A DNA stretch of 64,000 bases. Source: Micromonospora sp. WMMD1128. GTDB taxonomy: Bacteria; Actinomycetota; Actinomycetes; Mycobacteriales; Micromonosporaceae. Below are positions 59,665 to 64,000 of the stretch, piece after piece. The notes under the pieces were generated by a model, which made no database searches, was not told the origin of the DNA, and saw only the letters and a program-made list of their open reading frames with translations. Within the stretch, counting starts at the first letter, position 1; the number at the start of each line of letters is the position of its first letter. The stretch spans positions 3,113,501 to 3,177,500 of the forward strand of contig NZ_CP114902.1 of NCBI RefSeq assembly GCF_027497235.1, read 5' to 3'. A program made the translations under genes and the position numbers.

Positions 59665-60840
59665 TCAGACCACCCCGGGGCCCCGGGCGAGCCGGCCGAG
59701 CGTCGCAGCGGCGTCCGCGCACCGGGCGACCTGGGCGACCACCTCACGCGCCGCCGGCCGGTGCCGCACCTCGGCCGGCGCGAGACGGTCCGCCCGCGCC
59801 AGGACCTTCGCCGCGCTCTGGGCGTCACCGACCAGGAGGTACGCCCGCGCGGCGTCCACCAGGTGCGCCGCGCGATGGTCCAGCGGCAACCACCGCCACC
59901 CCTGCCCCTCGATCGCGGACTCGTGGCGGGCGACCGCCTCCGCACCGTCACCCAACTCCACGGCGGCCACGACCCGCGCCACCTCCACGGCAGCCGGCCC
60001 GAACGCGGTCCGGTGGTGGTCGCACCCGTCGCCCACCCGGGCGGCCATCTCCCCCGCCTCGTCCAGCAGGTCACCGGCCGCGCGCCCGTTGCCTGCCCGG
60101 GCCGCCGTCAGCGCCGCCTGGGTCAACAACGTCCCGCACAGCGACACCTCCCCCGGCGTACCGGAATCCAGGTCGCGTGGCGCGATCCGGTACGCGGCGG
60201 CCAGCAGCACCGACCGTGCCCGCGCCGACGCCCGCAACACCGGACCGAGCTGCACCGCCGCGCAGGCCAGCAACACCCGGTCCCCCGCCGCGACGGCCAT
60301 CGCCCGATCCGCGGCCAACCACGCGAGGCCAGCCTCATTCAGCTTCGTCAGCAGCGCCGCCGTCACCCGGTACGCGTCCACCACCGCCGCACGGTCCGCC
60401 TGCGTATCCCGCGCCTGCCACCGTTGGACACCGGTCAGCAACGCCGGCAGTTGCTCGACCAACTGGGGATACCGGGCGTACTGGTAGGTGGTCCATGCGT
60501 GCCGCACCGCCTGGACCAACCGATCGGGCGGCACGTCGTCGCGGGCCGGCGTCATCCCGTACGTGGACAGAGCCGCGCGGATACGCGTGACGCCCTCGGT
60601 GCGCTCGGCCGTCCCGGCGGGCCGGGCATCGTCGCCGAGCAGGGTGGCGGCGTCGACCCGCAGCACCGCCGCGATCTCCCGGATCGTCGACACCCGTTCC
60701 AGCGACCGCACGCCGCGCTCGACTTTGTCCACCCAGCTCTTCGACTTGCCCAACCGGTCGGCGAACGTCTGCTGCGAGAGCTTCCGGCGCACCCGCAGGT
60801 AGGCCACCCGCCGACCGATCGGCACCCGCTCACCGCTCAC
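59665..60840 (-). CDS. XRE-family regulator with TPR-like C-terminal region
   Basis: A 391-aa regulator. The N-terminal XRE HTH (GRRVAYLRVRRKLSQQTFAD, KSKSWVDKVERG) is followed by about 300 residues of alpha-helical repeats (AWTTYQYARYPQLVEQLPAL, VDAARAYLLVGDAQSAAKVL), as in many actinobacterial SARP-like or signal-sensing regulators. GTG 60840 starts inside the end of a 50-aa ORF; GTG 60825 is another option. It resembles the regulator at 61136 in size and layout, and may bind a peptide or small molecule. Confidence 0.85.
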   Translation of the reverse strand: MSGERVPIGRRVAYLRVRRKLSQQTFADRLGKSKSWVDKVERGVRSLERVSTIREIAAVLRVDAATLLGDDARPAGTAERTEGVTRIRAALSTYGMTPARDDVPPDRLVQAVRHAWTTYQYARYPQLVEQLPALLTGVQRWQARDTQADRAAVVDAYRVTAALLTKLNEAGLAWLAADRAMAVAAGDRVLLACAAVQLGPVLRASARARSVLLAAAYRIAPRDLDSGTPGEVSLCGTLLTQAALTAARAGNGRAAGDLLDEAGEMAARVGDGCDHHRTAFGPAAVEVARVVAAVELGDGAEAVARHESAIEGQGWRWLPLDHRAAHLVDAARAYLLVGDAQSAAKVLARADRLAPAEVRHRPAAREVVAQVARCADAAATLGRLARGPGVV

Positions 60841-60982
60841 GCCGCCACCGCCGATCCGGCACCGCCCGGGTGATGTCGTCAACAGGTGTCCGCTCCGCCT
60901 CGGCCTGCGCGATGATCCGCTGCCGCGCCGCCTCCCGTTCCGCCCGGTCAGCCTGTTCGCCAGCGCTTTCGCCCTGTCCCAT
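60830..60982 (-). CDS. Small coupled ORF (50 aa)
   Basis: A 50-codon frame, MGQGESAGEQADRAEREAAR to VPDRRWRRER, absent from longer-ORF lists. It has GGGGAG before the ATG and overlaps the following XRE gene by 11 bp, so it could couple its translation. The sequence is helical, with an Arg- and Glu-rich heptad-like stretch. Function is unknown. It might also be a leader that sets translation of the regulator. Confidence 0.5.
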   Translation of the reverse strand: MGQGESAGEQADRAEREAARQRIIAQAEAERTPVDDITRAVPDRRWRRER

Positions 60983-61135
60983 CGGTGCTCCCCTCTGGAC
61001 ACGAGGCACGGCGAAAGGACCCGCCTCCGTCGCGCCGGTTCAAAGACGCGGATCCGGCAGGAACGCCGCCGCCACGCCTGTGATCGGGACGCTACGGAAC
61101 GTGCACGGAACGGCTGGAACGCTTACGCACCACTA

Positions 61136-62314
61136 CTACGTCGTGAGGCTCATTCGTTCGCAGAGCCCCCGCAGTTCGCTCGACGTCGCTCCCCTACGCA
61201 GCAACGAACGCACTGTTTCCCGAGCCGAGACGGACGATCGGGCGTGCTGCGGGCCGACCCGTTCGGCGGCGAGCAGCATCCGCACCGCCTCCCGATCCCG
61301 GCCGACGGCCTCGGCGGCGCGCCCCATGTCGAGCCAGAAGTACACCTGTCGCACCGCCGGCAGACCGGCCAGGTCCACACCCGCCGCCACCGCCATGGCC
61401 TCCTCCGGCCGGCCCGTGTCGAGCAGGAACGCCATCCGCCACATCGCCACGTTCCGCGGACCAAAGGCGAGATCCCACCTGTCCGTCTCCCCGGTCCGCG
61501 CGGCGATCTGTGCCGCCTCGTCGAGATGGTCCTCGGCACCCGCCCGGTCCCGCAGGCCGGCGAGATGATGCGCCCGGGCGAGGTGCAGGAATCCCAGAAC
61601 GTCCAACGCGCCGCCCACCGCGCTGCCCGCGAGATCGGCCGCCGCCGCGTCGCACCACGCCCGAGCCGGCCGGTACGCCCCCGAGTAGGCGGACACCCGC
61701 GCCCGGTTGGCCGTCGCGACACCGACCGCGATCGGATCGTCGAGCAGGGCAGCCGCCTCGGCGCAGCGTTCCGCCGCCAGCCAGGCGTGAGCCGGATAGC
61801 TGACGCTCAGCAGGGAGCCCATCGCCACGCCGTACACCGGCACCATCTCCGCCAACGCCGCACGCCGCTCGGTCAGCCCGTGCATCGCGGGCACCAGATC
61901 GACGAGCCGCCGCAACGCGCCCGCGTAGTCACACCGACCGTAGAGTCCACGCACGAGCGTCGCCTCGCGACGCACCTGCTCGACAGTGGCCGGCGCGTCG
62001 GACCGCCCGGTCATCGGCGTGTCCATCATGATCCGCCAGACCCGCTCCGCGTCGATGCGCGCGGCGTCGAGCTGCCGGTCGGCCGGTGTGTACGCCTGCC
62101 CGGTCAGGTCCACCACCGAGCATTCGAGTGCGGCGGCCAGGTCCACGACCATGTACCTGTCGGTGCGCTGCTGCCCACGTTCGATCCGGGACCAGGACGT
62201 GTGGGAGATGCCGGCGCGGCTGGCCGCGTAGCGGATGCTCCACCCGCGCAACTCCCGGCGGGCCCGGATGCGGTCGCCGATAGACGGATCGGCGGGGATG
62301 GGACGGCGAGGCAT
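61136..62314 (-). CDS. XRE-family regulator with TPR-like C-terminal region
   Basis: A 392-aa regulator with the same plan as the protein at 59665: HTH (GDRIRARRELRGWSIRYAAS, SHTSWSRIERG) and then helical repeats (AWLAAERCAEAAALLDDPIA, GFLHLARAHHLAGLRDRAGA, EEAMAVAAGVDLAGLPAV). The C-terminal half is typical of proteins that sense ligands or partner proteins. GGGAG precedes ATG 62314. It follows the nucleotidylyltransferase gene by about 160 bp in the same direction. Confidence 0.87.
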   Translation of the reverse strand: MPRRPIPADPSIGDRIRARRELRGWSIRYAASRAGISHTSWSRIERGQQRTDRYMVVDLAAALECSVVDLTGQAYTPADRQLDAARIDAERVWRIMMDTPMTGRSDAPATVEQVRREATLVRGLYGRCDYAGALRRLVDLVPAMHGLTERRAALAEMVPVYGVAMGSLLSVSYPAHAWLAAERCAEAAALLDDPIAVGVATANRARVSAYSGAYRPARAWCDAAAADLAGSAVGGALDVLGFLHLARAHHLAGLRDRAGAEDHLDEAAQIAARTGETDRWDLAFGPRNVAMWRMAFLLDTGRPEEAMAVAAGVDLAGLPAVRQVYFWLDMGRAAEAVGRDREAVRMLLAAERVGPQHARSSVSARETVRSLLRRGATSSELRGLCERMSLTT

Positions 62315-62473
62315 CAGCGGCGCTCCCAGACCACACGAGAAACCCTGCCGATCACTTTCCGGCAGACTGCCACAACGGACGGTACACCGGTCAGTGCAAG
62401 AACGCGTCAAAGCCATACTGATCGGCGGTCAAAACTCTCGGCCTGGTTCTCCGCGAGGTGGGGAAGGCGGACG

Positions 62474-63073
62474 TCAGGTGACCACATCGGGTGGAACGTG
62501 CCCGCGCGCCGCGGCGAAGACCCGGCGCGGGCCGTCGATCTCCGCGAAGAAGGAGTGACACGACGGTGGGATGAACGTGGCCCAGGGCGTACCCGCCGCC
62601 ACCTTCGCCTTGATAGCGGTTGTGGTCAGCACGTCGGCCGCCGCCAGATCGGCGAAGACGTGCACCTGCTCGCCCCTGGAGCGCCACACTGTCTCCTTCG
62701 CGGCCTCGAATTTGTCCTTCGCGGTCAGGCAGATCAGTCGCTTCGGCGGGTAGATCTGAGCCACGGACTGCCAGTCGAGGTCGTGGCGGGGGGCGATGAG
62801 CAAAGCCACTCGATCAGCGATGCCCTCGCCCTCCAGCGCCATCCGCATCAGGGTGAACCGTTCCCAGACCGTCAGTGGATTGCGGACCGGGTCGTATGCC
62901 GCCTCAGCGAGGTGGCCGTAGTCGTCGGTTGTCGACCGCCAACCGAAGTGGGTGGTCAGCACCGCGACATGCGGAAGCGGCAGGGCTGCCAGGCTGCGCC
63001 TCAGCACCGCCAGATGCCCGATGTGCGGCGGCTGGAACCGTCCCGTCCACACGGCGTGGAGTCGTCCGTCCAT
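62474..63073 (-). CDS. Nicotinamide-nucleotide adenylyltransferase-like protein
   Basis: A 199-aa nucleotidyltransferase of the HxGH family. The motif is WTGRFQPPHIGHLAVLRRSL, which positions ATP phosphates. A C-terminal signature IxSTxxR is not clear (TTTAIKAKVAAGTPW is in that region), so activity is likely but the substrate, such as NMN, is not certain. It starts 3 bp after the alpha/beta hydrolase stop, forming an operon. Confidence 0.78.
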   Translation of the reverse strand: MDGRLHAVWTGRFQPPHIGHLAVLRRSLAALPLPHVAVLTTHFGWRSTTDDYGHLAEAAYDPVRNPLTVWERFTLMRMALEGEGIADRVALLIAPRHDLDWQSVAQIYPPKRLICLTAKDKFEAAKETVWRSRGEQVHVFADLAAADVLTTTAIKAKVAAGTPWATFIPPSCHSFFAEIDGPRRVFAAARGHVPPDVVT

Positions 63074-63076
63074 CGG

Positions 63077-63994
63077 TCAGCCTCCTGCCTGCGGCATCGG
63101 TCCGACCATGTCAGCGAGAGCGGCGCTGGTCGACGCCAACAGGCGGGGGAAGCAGCCGTTGGTCGAGAAGTTGTGGTCAGCGCCCTCGATCGTCACCTGT
63201 AGATCAGGAGGGATCGGCGTCAGATCCATCCCGGCGGTGTACCTGTCGTTCCCGGCCAGCCATACCCGGCCGACATTCTCACTGAGGGCATCCCAGGCGG
63301 CGCCCGCCTCGTCGATCATGTCGCGGCGCAGTTCGAGCCCATGCCGAAATGTACGCCCGGTGTGCTCCAATTCGTCAAGCTGCCGCTCCGGCAGGAACAC
63401 CCGGGCCAAGTCGACAAGCCGGCACAACGGCGCGAGGCACCAGACCGGCCAATCCTGGTCACCGGCTCGGTCCCGCGCCCGCAACGCGGTCGCTCCGCCC
63501 ATGGAGTGGCCCACCAGCAGTAGCGACGAAGAGCGTCGGGCAGCCCACTCCGCTACGATCTCGACCGACCGTACCTCGGACGTGAAGTCGCGGAAGACAG
63601 GTGTCGAGTCCCCGGACCCGAGTGGGTCGATCGTCAATGTCTCGAAACCCTGCCAGGCCCATTCGTGAGCCAGCCGGTTGTACAGCCCGTACGGGCCGTG
63701 CCTAGAACTGCCGAAGTAGCCGGGGATGACGACGATGGTCCGGCGGCTCGCCGCCCAGCTCGGCACGTGCCTGGTCACGGCGACCGCGCCGTCGGGCGAC
63801 GCTATGCGGAGTTGGTCGATGTCGGGCCACGAACCTCGCGGAAAGGCGGGCGTGGCCGACCAGGCGTCACCCTCACCCCGCCACACCCGGGCGCTCCCGT
63901 TGGGAGTGGCCAGGTAGCGGTAGCGGGCATCGCTGGGCAGAACGCCGTTGAGCAGGTGGGCGAGCATGAGAACCGTCGAACTGCTACCCACCAC
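63077..63994 (-). CDS. Alpha/beta hydrolase (start near or beyond window edge)
   Basis: A hydrolase of at least 305 aa. The nucleophile elbow is LLVGHSMGGATALR, an Asp is in WLAGNDRYTAGMD, and the final His in IEGADHNFSTNG. The first part (TIVVIPGYFGSSRHGPYGLY) forms the oxyanion hole. GTG 63994 is the outermost start in the window; ATG 63970 (MLAHLLNG) is possible, and the true start may lie outside. It is operonic with the nucleotidylyltransferase. Confidence 0.85.
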   Translation of the reverse strand: MVGSSSTVLMLAHLLNGVLPSDARYRYLATPNGSARVWRGEGDAWSATPAFPRGSWPDIDQLRIASPDGAVAVTRHVPSWAASRRTIVVIPGYFGSSRHGPYGLYNRLAHEWAWQGFETLTIDPLGSGDSTPVFRDFTSEVRSVEIVAEWAARRSSSLLLVGHSMGGATALRARDRAGDQDWPVWCLAPLCRLVDLARVFLPERQLDELEHTGRTFRHGLELRRDMIDEAGAAWDALSENVGRVWLAGNDRYTAGMDLTPIPPDLQVTIEGADHNFSTNGCFPRLLASTSAALADMVGPMPQAGG

Positions 63995-64000
63995 AAGACG

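Overview
The window is high-GC actinobacterial DNA. GTG starts are frequent, start/stop overlaps of the GTGA and ATGA type are common, and the secreted proteins use CBM2-type cellulose-binding modules with Pro/Thr/Ser linkers. The gene content suggests a plant-biomass-degrading soil actinomycete of the Micromonosporaceae, most like Micromonospora; this placement is inference from content and style, since no rRNA or other marker gene is present.

Layout. 1-4016 (minus): the 5' part of a type I restriction-modification methyltransferase (hsdM), preceded by an HTH/N6-methylase/TRD-like fusion. 4.1-8.5 kb: housekeeping and hypothetical genes (DUF4352 lipoprotein, RNase H-like, methyltransferase, Nudix, PPOX). 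8.5-19.1 kb: a LacI-governed catabolic locus. An enolase-superfamily enzyme and lacI are read leftward. A tightly overlapping rightward operon encodes an NMT1-type ABC transporter, a Gfo/Idh oxidoreductase, a DUF993 aldolase-like protein, a TIM-barrel isomerase and a glycerate kinase, followed by an SGNH esterase. I read it as uptake and breakdown of an unidentified sugar acid or glycoside to 2-phosphoglycerate level. 20.8-25.1 kb: a second LacI unit controls a secreted LamG protein and a PQQ-type sugar dehydrogenase through a perfect operator palindrome.

25-43 kb holds mixed single genes: a beta-propeller lipoprotein, a BNR-propeller/MoaD pair, a receptor Ser/Thr kinase, a CBS protein coupled to an ArsB/NhaD-type transporter, a MatB-like malonyl-CoA synthetase, a convergent ECF sigma factor and zf-HC2 anti-sigma factor, a NYN-LOTUS protein and an MFS exporter. 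43-60 kb is a biomass-degradation and cell-surface region: an AA10 LPMO, a CBM2-bearing glycoside hydrolase, a GH62 arabinofuranosidase behind a CebR-like box, and a PL1 pectate lyase behind a LacI-type box. A PAP2 phosphatase, an MFS/TetR pair, a class F sortase with a CHRD/EF-hand surface protein, a second receptor kinase and an SRPBCC/CBM2-like membrane protein are interspersed. 60-64 kb carries two related XRE-TPR regulators, a 50-aa coupled ORF, and an alpha/beta hydrolase/nucleotidylyltransferase operon that reaches the right edge.

Superimposed on the genes are several palindromic repeat families. One is a roughly 50-bp palindrome present three times (about 20.7, 38.0 and 43.8 kb), always at a gene 3' end. 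It supplies the last codons of one gene and apparently the start codon of another. Others are GATC-ended hairpins (two strong copies near 42.9 kb, a decayed one near 7.9 kb), a hairpin at 34.2 kb, and a palindrome inserted in frame in the methylase gene. No tRNA, rRNA, CRISPR array, insertion sequence or origin was recognised.
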